Part shown: piece after piece, positions 16,453 to 24,291 of the stretch
Layout: the number at the start of each line of letters is the position of its first letter
How positions within the stretch are numbered: position 1 is the stretch's first letter
Assembly: GCF_001315105.1 (NCBI RefSeq)
Contig: NZ_BAZR01000027.1
Location: forward strand, 1 to 64,000
Direction: 5' to 3'
DNA length: 64,000 bases
Origin: Paenibacillus sp. JCM 10914
GTDB lineage: Bacteria; Bacillota; Bacilli; Paenibacillales; Paenibacillaceae
The notes under the pieces: generated by a model
The model's database searches: none
Seen by the model: the letters and a program-made list of their open reading frames with translations, nothing else
What the model was told of the DNA's origin: nothing
Position numbers and translations under genes: made by a program

Positions 16453-17529
16453 GTGAAAGAAACGAGCCAACTGGACAAAATGAATGACTTGCTGAAGCTT
16501 GTAGCACCCGGGACGCCGTTTCGCGACGGACTGGAGAACGTGCTACGAGCCAAGACTGGCGCACTAATCGTGGTCGGTTATAGCCCTGAAGTGATGGAGG
16601 TCGTCGATGGCGGATTCTCCATCAACTGCGATTTTTCGCCCAATTATTTATACGAGCTGGCCAAGATGGACGGCGCCATCATTTTAAGTGAGGATCTCAA
16701 GCGAATCTTGTATGCGAACACGCAACTGATTCCTGATTCCTCCATCTCCTCCATTGAGACGGGGATTCGGCACAGAACAGCGGAGCGGGTTGCCAGGCAA
16801 ACAGGCAAGCTGGTGGTGTCGATCTCGCAGCGTCGTAACATCATTACATTGTATCAAGGCGCGCTGAGGTATTCGCTGAAAGAGATTGGCGTGATTCTTA
16901 CCAAAGCGAATCAAGCGATACAGACGTTGGAACGGTACAGAGTAGTGCTGAACCAATCGCTTACCAACTTGTCCGCCTCCGAATTTGAAGAATTGGTTAC
17001 CATTCCGGAAGTGGTTAACGTCATTCAGCGTGTAGAGATGGTACTGCGCATTAAAAAGGAGATCAAACGTTACATCAATGAGCTTGGTAACGAGGGACGC
17101 TTGATCAGCATGCAGATGGATGAACTTGTGAGCAATATGGAGGAAGAGGCGTGGCTGCTCTATGCTGACTACGCCAGAGAATACAGCGAGGAGAAGATTC
17201 GTGAGATCATTCTCTCCCTCAAGCGTTCAACAGATGAGGAGCTGCTCGATATTCATCATATCGTGAGACTTCTGGGTTACCCGGCCTCGGCGGCTGCATC
17301 AGAAGAAGAAATACTACCACGTGGATACCGGATTTTGAACAAAATTCCTCGTTTGCCTAATGTAATTATCCGTAATCTGGTCGATCGATTCCAGGACCTG
17401 TCCAGCGTGATGAACGCATCGATTCATGAACTTGATGAAGTGGACGGGATTGGGGAAGTGCGAGCACGAACAATCAAGGAAGGCTTGAAGCGATTGCAGG
17501 AACAAGTATTCATTGACAGGCAAATCTAA
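16453..17529 (+). CDS. disA: DNA integrity scanning protein DisA, diadenylate cyclase
   Basis: A 358-residue c-di-AMP synthase that scans DNA and signals damage during sporulation. The DAC domain carries DGA (73-75) and RHR (106-108) essential for ATP binding; a helical spine follows and the C-terminus has a helix-hairpin-helix domain (DEVDGIGEVRARTIKEGLKR). GTG start. Downstream of radA, as in Bacillus. Confidence 0.96.
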   Translation: MKETSQLDKMNDLLKLVAPGTPFRDGLENVLRAKTGALIVVGYSPEVMEVVDGGFSINCDFSPNYLYELAKMDGAIILSEDLKRILYANTQLIPDSSISSIETGIRHRTAERVARQTGKLVVSISQRRNIITLYQGALRYSLKEIGVILTKANQAIQTLERYRVVLNQSLTNLSASEFEELVTIPEVVNVIQRVEMVLRIKKEIKRYINELGNEGRLISMQMDELVSNMEEEAWLLYADYAREYSEEKIREIILSLKRSTDEELLDIHHIVRLLGYPASAAASEEEILPRGYRILNKIPRLPNVIIRNLVDRFQDLSSVMNASIHELDEVDGIGEVRARTIKEGLKRLQEQVFIDRQI

Positions 17530-17579
17530 AAGGCTACAATCGATGTTCGAACGTACAAATATACGAGGTGAATATAATA

Positions 17580-18317
17580 ATGACGAAATCAATTCCGAAC
17601 ATGTTTACTTTAGGTAATCTGTTTCTCGGAATGATTGGTATCATCTTAGCAACAGAAGGCCGAACTAGCATGGCTGCCATCATGATTATCATTGCCATGC
17701 TCCTGGATGGGCTGGATGGCCGAGTAGCCCGGGCGCTGAATGCGCAGAGTGAATTCGGCAAGGAGCTGGACTCATTGTCCGATGTGATTTCATTTGGGGT
17801 CGCACCAGCATTTATTATGTATACTGTTGCTTTTACAGATATCAATACAGCACTTGCCTGGACGATTACCGCAATATTTCCTATGTGCGGTGCGCTCAGA
17901 TTGGCGAGGTTCAATGTTAGACCGGGGATACCGGGATATTTCATCGGTTTGCCGATACCGGCTGCAGGTGGGGTACTGGCAACACTGGCGTTATTCCATG
18001 AAGAGATTACCGCACCTTATATGATTTTTGCTATGTTATTACTTTCTTATCTCATGGTTAGCTCCGTTAAGTACCCTAACTTTAAGAAAATCGGCATTCC
18101 GAAGACTGCGATCAAATTTACGCCGTTTGTCATTGTTGGCGCAGTGATGGTCGCTGTGTTCTTCCCGGAACAAACGTCGATGCTGATCTTTGTACCGCTG
18201 GTGCTCTATGCCGGCTATGGGTTGCAACAGAATTTCCGCAGGCTGACCCGCAAGAATCGACGTAAGAAAAAAGATGACCATAAGTCCGACGAGGCGTATA
18301 ATTCCTCCGACCGTTAG
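17580..18317 (+). CDS. pssA: CDP-diacylglycerol-serine O-phosphatidyltransferase
   Basis: A 245-residue integral membrane enzyme making phosphatidylserine from CDP-diacylglycerol and serine, the precursor of phosphatidylethanolamine. The CDP-alcohol phosphotransferase motif runs from DGLDGRVAR to GKELDSLSD with all Asp and Gly residues present, near residues 42-67. About seven hydrophobic segments and a lysine/arginine-rich tail. ATG at 17580 follows GAGGTG; GTG at 17568 is inside that ribosome binding site. In Bacillus subtilis this gene is elsewhere; here it separates disA from the PIN-TRAM gene. Confidence 0.93.
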   Translation: MTKSIPNMFTLGNLFLGMIGIILATEGRTSMAAIMIIIAMLLDGLDGRVARALNAQSEFGKELDSLSDVISFGVAPAFIMYTVAFTDINTALAWTITAIFPMCGALRLARFNVRPGIPGYFIGLPIPAAGGVLATLALFHEEITAPYMIFAMLLLSYLMVSSVKYPNFKKIGIPKTAIKFTPFVIVGAVMVAVFFPEQTSMLIFVPLVLYAGYGLQQNFRRLTRKNRRKKKDDHKSDEAYNSSDR

Positions 18318-18322
18318 AATAT

Positions 18323-18370
18323 AAAAAGCATTTATTTCACTGCTGAGGCAGCGAGATAAATGCTTTTTTT
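18323..18370. terminator. Bidirectional terminator between pssA and the convergent gene
   Basis: Long stem AAAAAGCATTTAT ... ATAAATGCTTTTT with an inner CTGC/GCAG stem. A-run on one side and T-run on the other suit both converging transcripts. Confidence 0.9.
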
Positions 18371-18385
18371 CATGCGATCTATTCT

Positions 18386-18781
18386 TTATGACAGGTTAAA
18401 CAAACCGAGTGTCGAGCATTTCTGTGATTCTTTTTCGACAACCTCATCGAGCTGGATGTCCAGCAGATTCGCCAAGGCGGACATATAGAATATGTTGCGG
18501 CCTAGCTCTGTGCTAACCGCTTCGCGGCAATTCTCGCACAGATGACCATCGACGTGGGTGCCTGCTAATTCTTTGGCGTGTTCGAGATCAGCGCCGATAT
18601 CGAAGGATTGCTTCGTAGCGTGGAGCTCGATGCACCCGCATTCTGTTATCGCTTTGGTGACGGCACGGTTGACTGACGCATTGCTTTGACCATTCTTAGA
18701 CAATACATCCAATAGACTGCGGTGACGGAGCAACAATTCGGATACTTGATCCTGAAAAGCCTGTAGACTAGGAGCACTCAT
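18386..18781 (-). CDS. Conserved cysteine-containing protein of unknown function
   Basis: A 131-residue soluble, mostly helical protein. The N-terminal half is a helix-rich segment (FQDQVSELLLRHRSLLDVLSKN). Cysteines occur as CGC near residue 49, CENC near residue 83 and a late KCSTLGL, suggestive of metal binding or redox activity. I have seen similar proteins in Paenibacillus annotated as DUF1573-type, from memory and unverified. GAGGTGG lies seven bases before the ATG, and it has its own promoter. It opposes the surrounding genes and has no obvious functional partner here. Confidence 0.75.
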   Translation of the reverse strand: MSAPSLQAFQDQVSELLLRHRSLLDVLSKNGQSNASVNRAVTKAITECGCIELHATKQSFDIGADLEHAKELAGTHVDGHLCENCREAVSTELGRNIFYMSALANLLDIQLDEVVEKESQKCSTLGLFNLS

Positions 18782-18815
18782 TTATACATCCACCTCGATA
18801 TTATGAATTGAGTTC

Positions 18816-18845
18816 ATTATATTCCACTCGTTCGGGCGATTTCAA
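18816..18845 (-). promoter_or_regulatory. Promoter of the convergent unknown gene
   Basis: On the minus strand TTGAAA (18845-18840) and TATAAT (18821-18816) are 18 bp apart, 34 bases before the ATG. Between here and 19063 I see no clear plus-strand promoter for the next gene. Confidence 0.75.
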
Positions 18846-19063
18846 CCAATTTCAGGTGTTTGAAGGTGGCCAATACCAATGTTCGGGCATAGGTGAACAT
18901 GGAATAAAGCCAGATGGGGAAGGGGAAAGATCAAGAATCGCATGGATTATGACAGTCAGAAAAAAAGATGCAGCACTACGATTACGACCTGATAAATTGG
19001 ACCATACTGGAAATAGAAGCAAGTTAATTTCAGGTGATACAATAAGGAGGTGTGCGAAAGCTC

Positions 19064-20152
19064 ATGTTAAAAAAAGCTATCTTAGCATTTACGGTCTTAT
19101 GCGGGGCATGGTTCGGGTATACGTTATATCATATAGTGGAGCGGTCTTTTCCCGGGCTCTCGCCTCTTTTTGGACAAGAGGTAATGGCAAATGGAAGTGG
19201 CGTTTTTGCAGTACTCGGCGGGCTTATATTCGGCATGATTGGCGTGTTTGCATCGGATCGCGTGGTCAGGGGGCTGCACAGCATGATCTCCTCCTTCTCT
19301 CGAATCCCGATGAACGAGTTAGCCGCGGGAACGGCAGGTTTGCTAGGTGGCCTGTTATTGTCCCTGCTGTTATCTCCCGGGCTTTCATTGCTCGGCCAGG
19401 CAGGTAAGCTGTTACATGTAGGAATTATGGTACTTGGCGGATATATCGGACTGCGCATTGGGATTGAGAAGAAGGATGAACTGGCTTCTTTGTGGATGTC
19501 AGGGAAATGGAGTCAAGCGGCAGAGCCGGAAGGCCGCCGGGTGGAAGAGCATAAAATTCTGGATACAAGCGTGATTATCGACGGACGGATCGCGGATATT
19601 TGCAAGACCGGATTCATTGAAGGCACGATCGTCATCCCTGAATTCGTACTTGAAGAGCTTCAGCATATTGCCGACTCTTCAGATTTACTCAAGCGTAATC
19701 GTGGTCGCAGAGGATTAGATATTCTTAATAAGATCCAAAAAGAGCTGGATGTGAAAGTGCTGATTTACGAAGGGGATTTTGAAGAGATTTCGGAAGTGGA
19801 CAGCAAGTTGGTTAAACTCGCCAAGGTTCTTCAAGGCAAGGTGGTTACCAACGACTTCAACTTAAATAAAGTATGCGAGCTTCAGGGAGTATCGGTACTC
19901 AATATCAATGATTTGGCTAATGCCGTGAAGCCTGTTGTTCTACCAGGCGAAGAGATACTGGTTCAAATCATTAAAGACGGCAAGGAGCACGGACAAGGCG
20001 TCGCTTACCTGGATGACGGAACGATGATCGTGGTCGAAGGCGGTCGTGAGTATATCGGCACAACGATGGAGGTTCTGGTGACGAGCGTACTGCAAACGTC
20101 GGCGGGTCGGATGATTTTCGCGAAACCGAAACTGTTGGAAAAAGCCCAGTAA
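19064..20152 (+). CDS. PIN and TRAM domain membrane protein (YacL family)
   Basis: A 362-residue protein: four hydrophobic segments in the first 140 residues, then a PIN nuclease-fold domain beginning HKILDTSVIIDGRIADI with acidic residues for metal binding, then a C-terminal TRAM RNA-binding domain (QGVAYLDDGTMIVVEGGREYIG). The orthologous yacL sits at the same place in Bacillus. A membrane-anchored RNA-cleaving role is suggested by the domains but not established. AAGGAGG is 13 bases before ATG 19064 and one base before GTG 19052, so the start is uncertain. Confidence 0.88.
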   Translation: MLKKAILAFTVLCGAWFGYTLYHIVERSFPGLSPLFGQEVMANGSGVFAVLGGLIFGMIGVFASDRVVRGLHSMISSFSRIPMNELAAGTAGLLGGLLLSLLLSPGLSLLGQAGKLLHVGIMVLGGYIGLRIGIEKKDELASLWMSGKWSQAAEPEGRRVEEHKILDTSVIIDGRIADICKTGFIEGTIVIPEFVLEELQHIADSSDLLKRNRGRRGLDILNKIQKELDVKVLIYEGDFEEISEVDSKLVKLAKVLQGKVVTNDFNLNKVCELQGVSVLNINDLANAVKPVVLPGEEILVQIIKDGKEHGQGVAYLDDGTMIVVEGGREYIGTTMEVLVTSVLQTSAGRMIFAKPKLLEKAQ

Positions 20153-20230
20153 ACGGGGTATGATGGGGATATACACATATCCGTTTACCGTCAATCTGTG
20201 ACGTGTGGGGAGAAGACAGGAGTTTTGTGC

Positions 20231-20929
20231 ATGCGAAGTGGCTTTAGCGCTGTCATTGTGGCGGCAGGGAAGGGCACGAGAATGGGGACACGAGAGAGCA
20301 AGCAATACCTGGCCTTGAATGGAAAACCTATCATCGTGCACACCCTTGATGTTTTCAGCCAGGTCCCGTGGCTGCAGGAGATTGTGCTTGTGACGGGCGC
20401 AGCGGATGTGGCTCGCTGCCAAGCCTGGGTTGAAGAATATGAGCTTGGCAAAGTGACTGCTGTCATCCCAGGCGGACGTGAGCGACAGCAGTCCGTATAT
20501 AAAGGGCTGAAGCAAATCCAAGCTGAATGGGTAATGATACATGACGGTGTAAGGCCGTTTGTAACGCTAGAAGAAATTGAATCCTGTCGTGAAGCGGCAG
20601 TTCGAGATGGCGCATCGGTATTGGCGGTGCCCGTGAAGGATACGATCAAACAAGTGAACGGTCAGGGACTGATTACAGGGACCCCGGATCGTCAAAGTCT
20701 GTGGGCCGTTCAGACCCCACAGGCTTTTCGTCTTTCTGAATTGCTCTCCGCTCATGAAGCAGCGGAACGTGACCGTTTTATCGGGACCGATGATGCGATG
20801 CTGATGGAGCGTGCAGGACATTCGGTGGTCGTTGCGGAGGGAAAGTACAGCAATATTAAAATCACCACACCTGAGGATTTGGCGTATGCAGCTTTTTTAC
20901 AGACAAGTAAGGGGGAGAATATGGAATGA
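20231..20929 (+). CDS. ispD: 2-C-methyl-D-erythritol 4-phosphate cytidylyltransferase
   Basis: A 232-residue enzyme of the MEP isoprenoid pathway, making CDP-ME from MEP and CTP. The nucleotide-binding loop AAGKGTRMG is at the N-terminus, with DGVRPFV and GTDDAMLMER downstream. ATG at 20231 is eight bases after AGGAG; GTG 20198 and TTG 20225 are alternatives. Overlaps ispF by four bases. Confidence 0.94.
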   Translation: MRSGFSAVIVAAGKGTRMGTRESKQYLALNGKPIIVHTLDVFSQVPWLQEIVLVTGAADVARCQAWVEEYELGKVTAVIPGGRERQQSVYKGLKQIQAEWVMIHDGVRPFVTLEEIESCREAAVRDGASVLAVPVKDTIKQVNGQGLITGTPDRQSLWAVQTPQAFRLSELLSAHEAAERDRFIGTDDAMLMERAGHSVVVAEGKYSNIKITTPEDLAYAAFLQTSKGENME

Positions 20930-21414
20930 TTCGTGTAGGACAGGGGTTTGACGTACATCAACTTGTAGAAGGAAGACCTTGCATTATTGGGGGAGTAACG
21001 ATTCCGTATGAACGAGGGTTGCTGGGACATTCAGATGCAGACGTATTGCTGCATGCCATAACGGACGCGATCCTAGGAGCACTGGGCTTAGGGGATATCG
21101 GCCGCCATTTTCCGGATCATGATCCGGCATTTAAGGATGCGGACAGTTTGAAATTGCTGGAACAAGTATGGGTCATGGCAAAAGAACGTGGGTATACTCT
21201 TGGTAATATAGATGCGACGATTATTGCTCAGAAGCCCAAGATGGCACCTTACATCCCGCAGATGATGGAGGTTATAGCCGGTGCGCTGGATGCAGAGGTA
21301 GAGCAAGTCAACGTGAAGGCAACTACAACCGAACAGCTCGGCTTTACCGGTAGAGGCGAGGGGATTGCCGCGCAATCGGTTGTCTGCCTTGTAAAAGGTA
21401 TGCTATCATCTTGA
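20926..21414 (+). CDS. ispF: 2-C-methyl-D-erythritol 2,4-cyclodiphosphate synthase
   Basis: A 162-residue enzyme acting two steps after IspD in the MEP pathway. Metal ligands are seen in GFDVHQLVEG and HSDADVLLHAI, with the conserved DIGRHFPDHDPAFKDADS loop. Its start overlaps ispD (ATGA), indicating coupled translation. Confidence 0.96.
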   Translation: MIRVGQGFDVHQLVEGRPCIIGGVTIPYERGLLGHSDADVLLHAITDAILGALGLGDIGRHFPDHDPAFKDADSLKLLEQVWVMAKERGYTLGNIDATIIAQKPKMAPYIPQMMEVIAGALDAEVEQVNVKATTTEQLGFTGRGEGIAAQSVVCLVKGMLSS

Positions 21415-21464
21415 AGGAATCTGTGATGAAATCTTTGTCTATATAAGAAGCGGAGGAGTTATAC

Positions 21465-22928
21465 ATGACCGAAGAAATCCGCGTGCGTTATGCACCGAGC
21501 CCAACGGGACATTTACATATCGGCAATGCAAGAACGGCTTTATTCAATTATTTATTCGCGCGCAAGAACAACGGGAAGTTCATTATTCGTATCGAAGATA
21601 CGGATGTGAAGCGTAACGTGGAAGGCGGAGAAGCCAGTCAGCTCAAATACTTGAAGTGGCTCGGCATGGATTGGGATGAGAGTGTTGATGTTGGTGGGGA
21701 GTATGGACCTTATCGCCAGACCGAACGGCTCGATATTTATAAAGAATATTGGCAGGATTTGCTCGATCGCGGACTCGCATACCGCTGTTATTGCACGGAA
21801 GAAGAGCTGGAGCAGGAGCGGGAAGAGCAGATGGCCCGCGGTGAAACACCACGCTACTCCGGGAAGCACCGTGACCTGACTGAGGAACAACGCGGCGCGC
21901 TTGAGGCTGAGGGGCGTGTAGCAAGCATCCGATTTAGAGTTCCGGCGGAGCGTGAGTATACGTTCGATGACATCGTGAAAGGCAGCATCTCGTTCAATAG
22001 CAAAGAGACCGGGGACTTCGTTATTGTCAAGAAAGACGGCATTCCAACCTACAACTTCGCCGTGGCGGTGGATGATTATCGAATGAAGATCAGTCACGTG
22101 CTGAGAGGCGAAGATCATATCTCCAATACGCCGCGTCAGCTTATGATCTATGAAGCGTTTGGGTGGGAGTCGCCGCAGTTTGGCCATATGACCTTGATCG
22201 TTGGCGAGGACCACAAGAAGCTGAGCAAGCGGAATGAATCCATCATTCAGTTCATCGAGCAGTACGATCAGCTCGGATATTTGCCGGAGGCACTGTTTAA
22301 CTTTATTTCGTTGCTCGGCTGGTCGCCCGAAGGGGAAGAGGAAGTCTTCTCGCAGGAGCAGCTCATCTCGATCTTCGATGAGAAGCGCCTGTCGAAGAGC
22401 CCGGCCGTATTTGATACGAATAAGCTGGCTCACCTGAACAATACCTATATCAAGAGTGCCGATTCGGATCGAATCGCGAATCTGGCTATCCCACATCTGC
22501 AGAAGGCAACCCGCTTGCCACAGGAGCTGAGCGCAGAGCAGGAAGAATGGGCGCGTGCACTCGTTGCGCTTTACCAGGAACAGATGACCGCCGTATCAGA
22601 TATTGTAGAGCTGTCAGACGTATTCTTCCGAACGCATCTGGAACTGGATGAAGAGGGTATTGAGGTGATGAGCGGCGAGCAGGTACCTGTCGTATTGTCC
22701 GCATTCCTGGAGAAGATTGAGCAGTCCGAGGCGTTTAATGCACAGCAGATTGCCGTATTAATTAAGGAAGTGCAGAAAGAGACGGGTTCGAAGGGCAAGG
22801 GGCTGTTCATGCCGATCCGCGTAGCGTTGACCGGACAAACCCATGGCCGTGACCTGAACCAGACGATCTGGCTGCTGGGTAAGGATCGCGTGCTGGAGCG
22901 CCTGCGTTCTCAGATCAAGGGCGCGTAA
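21465..22928 (+). CDS. gltX: Glutamate-tRNA ligase
   Basis: A 487-residue class I synthetase charging tRNA-Glu. The HIGH motif appears as HLHIGNARTALFNY near residue 16 and the KMSKS motif as KLSKRNES near residue 252. The zinc-type motif CYCTEEELEQER is present. GGAGGAG precedes the ATG. No T-box is visible upstream, unlike cysE. Confidence 0.96.
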   Translation: MTEEIRVRYAPSPTGHLHIGNARTALFNYLFARKNNGKFIIRIEDTDVKRNVEGGEASQLKYLKWLGMDWDESVDVGGEYGPYRQTERLDIYKEYWQDLLDRGLAYRCYCTEEELEQEREEQMARGETPRYSGKHRDLTEEQRGALEAEGRVASIRFRVPAEREYTFDDIVKGSISFNSKETGDFVIVKKDGIPTYNFAVAVDDYRMKISHVLRGEDHISNTPRQLMIYEAFGWESPQFGHMTLIVGEDHKKLSKRNESIIQFIEQYDQLGYLPEALFNFISLLGWSPEGEEEVFSQEQLISIFDEKRLSKSPAVFDTNKLAHLNNTYIKSADSDRIANLAIPHLQKATRLPQELSAEQEEWARALVALYQEQMTAVSDIVELSDVFFRTHLELDEEGIEVMSGEQVPVVLSAFLEKIEQSEAFNAQQIAVLIKEVQKETGSKGKGLFMPIRVALTGQTHGRDLNQTIWLLGKDRVLERLRSQIKGA

Positions 22929-22963
22929 CCCGAAGATAGAGGGACTGGGGCGATAATCGCTTC

Positions 22964-22993
22964 TTGTCAGCCTTGTATAACATCAGTTATAAT
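22964..22993 (+). promoter_or_regulatory. Possible distal promoter downstream of gltX
   Basis: TTGTCA and TATAAT spaced by 18 bp. If used, the transcript would run through the palindromic element into the T-box leader. A nearer candidate lies at 23183-23210. Confidence 0.4.
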
Positions 22994-23055
22994 TACACCA
23001 AACTATAAGTGAAATATTTTGATATGGGTTTTTGGGATTATGAATAGCGTAGGAG

Positions 23056-23163
23056 GCGGAATCATTCTGAAGAAGCGTAGCGTTCGCCTTTGTCATCCGA
23101 TTTCAACCTTATTAATATTGTTAATGAAATCGGATGACAACAGCGATCGTAAGAATGATCCGC
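23056..23163. repeat. 108-bp palindromic (REP/MITE-like) element
   Basis: Nested inverted repeats with one centre: outer arms 23056-23068 and 23152-23163 (GCGGA-TCATTCT, one bulged A), a partly paired middle (GCGTTCGC with GCGATCGT), and perfect 16-bp inner arms at 23090-23105 and 23125-23140 (TTGTCATCCGATTTCA). The loop is AT-rich. There is no T-run, so it is not a normal terminator. An interspersed repeat or miniature mobile element is my reading. Confidence 0.7.
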
Positions 23164-23182
23164 AAACGAAGCGCGGCCATAA

Positions 23183-23210
23183 TTCACACAACCCTGTCAA
23201 CCAATATAAA
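23183..23210 (+). promoter_or_regulatory. Probable promoter of the cysE T-box transcript
   Basis: TTCACA and TATAAA spaced by 16 bp, so transcription would begin just before Stem I of the T-box leader, the usual geometry. Confidence 0.5.
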
Positions 23211-23228
23211 CGTAATAAAAGCTACGAT

Positions 23229-23525
23229 CAGGAGAAGTACGCATTCAACAGGCACGTCCAGAGAGGACAATCGGCAGAAGACAAGGACCACTTGAATCTG
23301 CCAGGCTGAGATTTGTCCCGTCGCCTATAGCGGAAATGCACCTGTGAGCTGCATGGTTGAAGCGAACACCATCGTTAGATCATGCCGGTTGTCTGCCGTT
23401 AATGACATGAAGAGAATCGGTGTAATCCGTCCCTAACGCAGGGAGGAATCGCGTTAACCGATTCTAAGCAGAGTGGAACCGCGGTCTAACGCCTCTGCAG
23501 CGACAAGCTGCAGAGGCGTTTTTTG
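23229..23525 (+). promoter_or_regulatory. Cysteine-specific T-box leader with terminator
   Basis: Stem I runs from about 23241 (CATTCAAC region) to about 23363 (GTTGAAGC), preceded by an AGGAGAAGTA motif and containing the AGAGA bulge near 23270. The specifier loop reads GGAAATGCACC, so the codon is TGC (23337-23339), cysteine. The T-box AGAGTGGAACCGCGG is at 23470-23484; its TGGA bulge would pair with UCCA of tRNA-Cys, whose discriminator is U. The terminator has 12-bp arms (23489-23500, 23508-23519) followed by T's. Uncharged tRNA-Cys should stabilise the antiterminator and turn on cysE-cysS and the genes behind them. Confidence 0.93.
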
Positions 23526-23571
23526 TATATATTCGGCACGCGCGATAGGAGCAGGAAAAGAGGGAGCGTTC

Positions 23572-24261
23572 ATGTTCAAACAGATGAAATCGGATATTCG
23601 CACAGTATTCGAGAATGACCCGGCTGCCCGGGGCATTTTTGAAGTGGTATTCACATATTCGGGACTTCATGCACTGTGGGCACACCGGGTAGCGCACGCT
23701 TTATTCAGACGACGATGGTATACCTTGGCCCGGGTAATCTCACAGATCAGCCGTTTTATGACGGGGATCGAAATTCACCCCGGTGCCCGGATCGGGAATA
23801 GACTGTTTATTGACCACGGAATGGGTGTCGTGATCGGAGAAACGTGTGAGATCGGCGATGATGTGGTGATTTATCAAGGGGTTACCTTAGGGGGGACCGG
23901 CAAGGAGAAGGGGAAGCGACATCCGACCATTGGCAATAATGTCGTCATTGGATCCGGGGCGAAGGTGCTAGGTTCCTTCATGATTGGAGATAACTGTAAT
24001 ATTGGCTCCAATGCGGTCGTACTGCGGCCGGTACCTCAGAACAGTACGGTGGTCGGCAACCCGGGTAAGGTCGTGAAGCAGAATGGAGAGCGGGTGCGTG
24101 ACCGATTGGATCATACCAACCTGCCTGATCCGATCGTAGATACGCTGCGCTCTATGCAGAAGGAGATCGACCAGTTACGATCCGAGTTGGAGGATGCCAG
24201 AAGGGCTAGTGGTCGTACGGCGACCCCTGAGGCTGTGGTGTGCTCGGTGAAAGAAGATTAA
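23572..24261 (+). CDS. cysE: Serine O-acetyltransferase
   Basis: A 229-residue left-handed beta-helix acyltransferase that makes O-acetylserine, the first step of cysteine synthesis. The hexapeptide-repeat core with IEIHPGARIGNRLFIDHG and the active-site HP.IGN segment is standard; the tail after about residue 190 is a charged helix. ATG at 23572 follows GAGGGAG. Expression is governed by the Cys T-box. Next gene is cysS, joining synthesis of cysteine with its loading on tRNA. Confidence 0.95.
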   Translation: MFKQMKSDIRTVFENDPAARGIFEVVFTYSGLHALWAHRVAHALFRRRWYTLARVISQISRFMTGIEIHPGARIGNRLFIDHGMGVVIGETCEIGDDVVIYQGVTLGGTGKEKGKRHPTIGNNVVIGSGAKVLGSFMIGDNCNIGSNAVVLRPVPQNSTVVGNPGKVVKQNGERVRDRLDHTNLPDPIVDTLRSMQKEIDQLRSELEDARRASGRTATPEAVVCSVKED

Positions 24262-24291
24262 ATCGGTGGAATGAAAGGATTGAGAGGATAC

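Noticed and set aside
18808..19407. Open frame of 199 codons overlapping the start of the PIN-TRAM gene
   Set aside because: Most of it is the wrong frame of the membrane protein gene, and its residues show no domain.
23056..23163. Palindrome as the gltX terminator
   Set aside because: No T-run on either side and the dyad is far longer than terminators elsewhere in the window.
23019..23309. Open frame of 96 codons across the palindromic element and T-box Stem I
   Set aside because: It is explained by the repeat and the leader RNA and has no credible start site.
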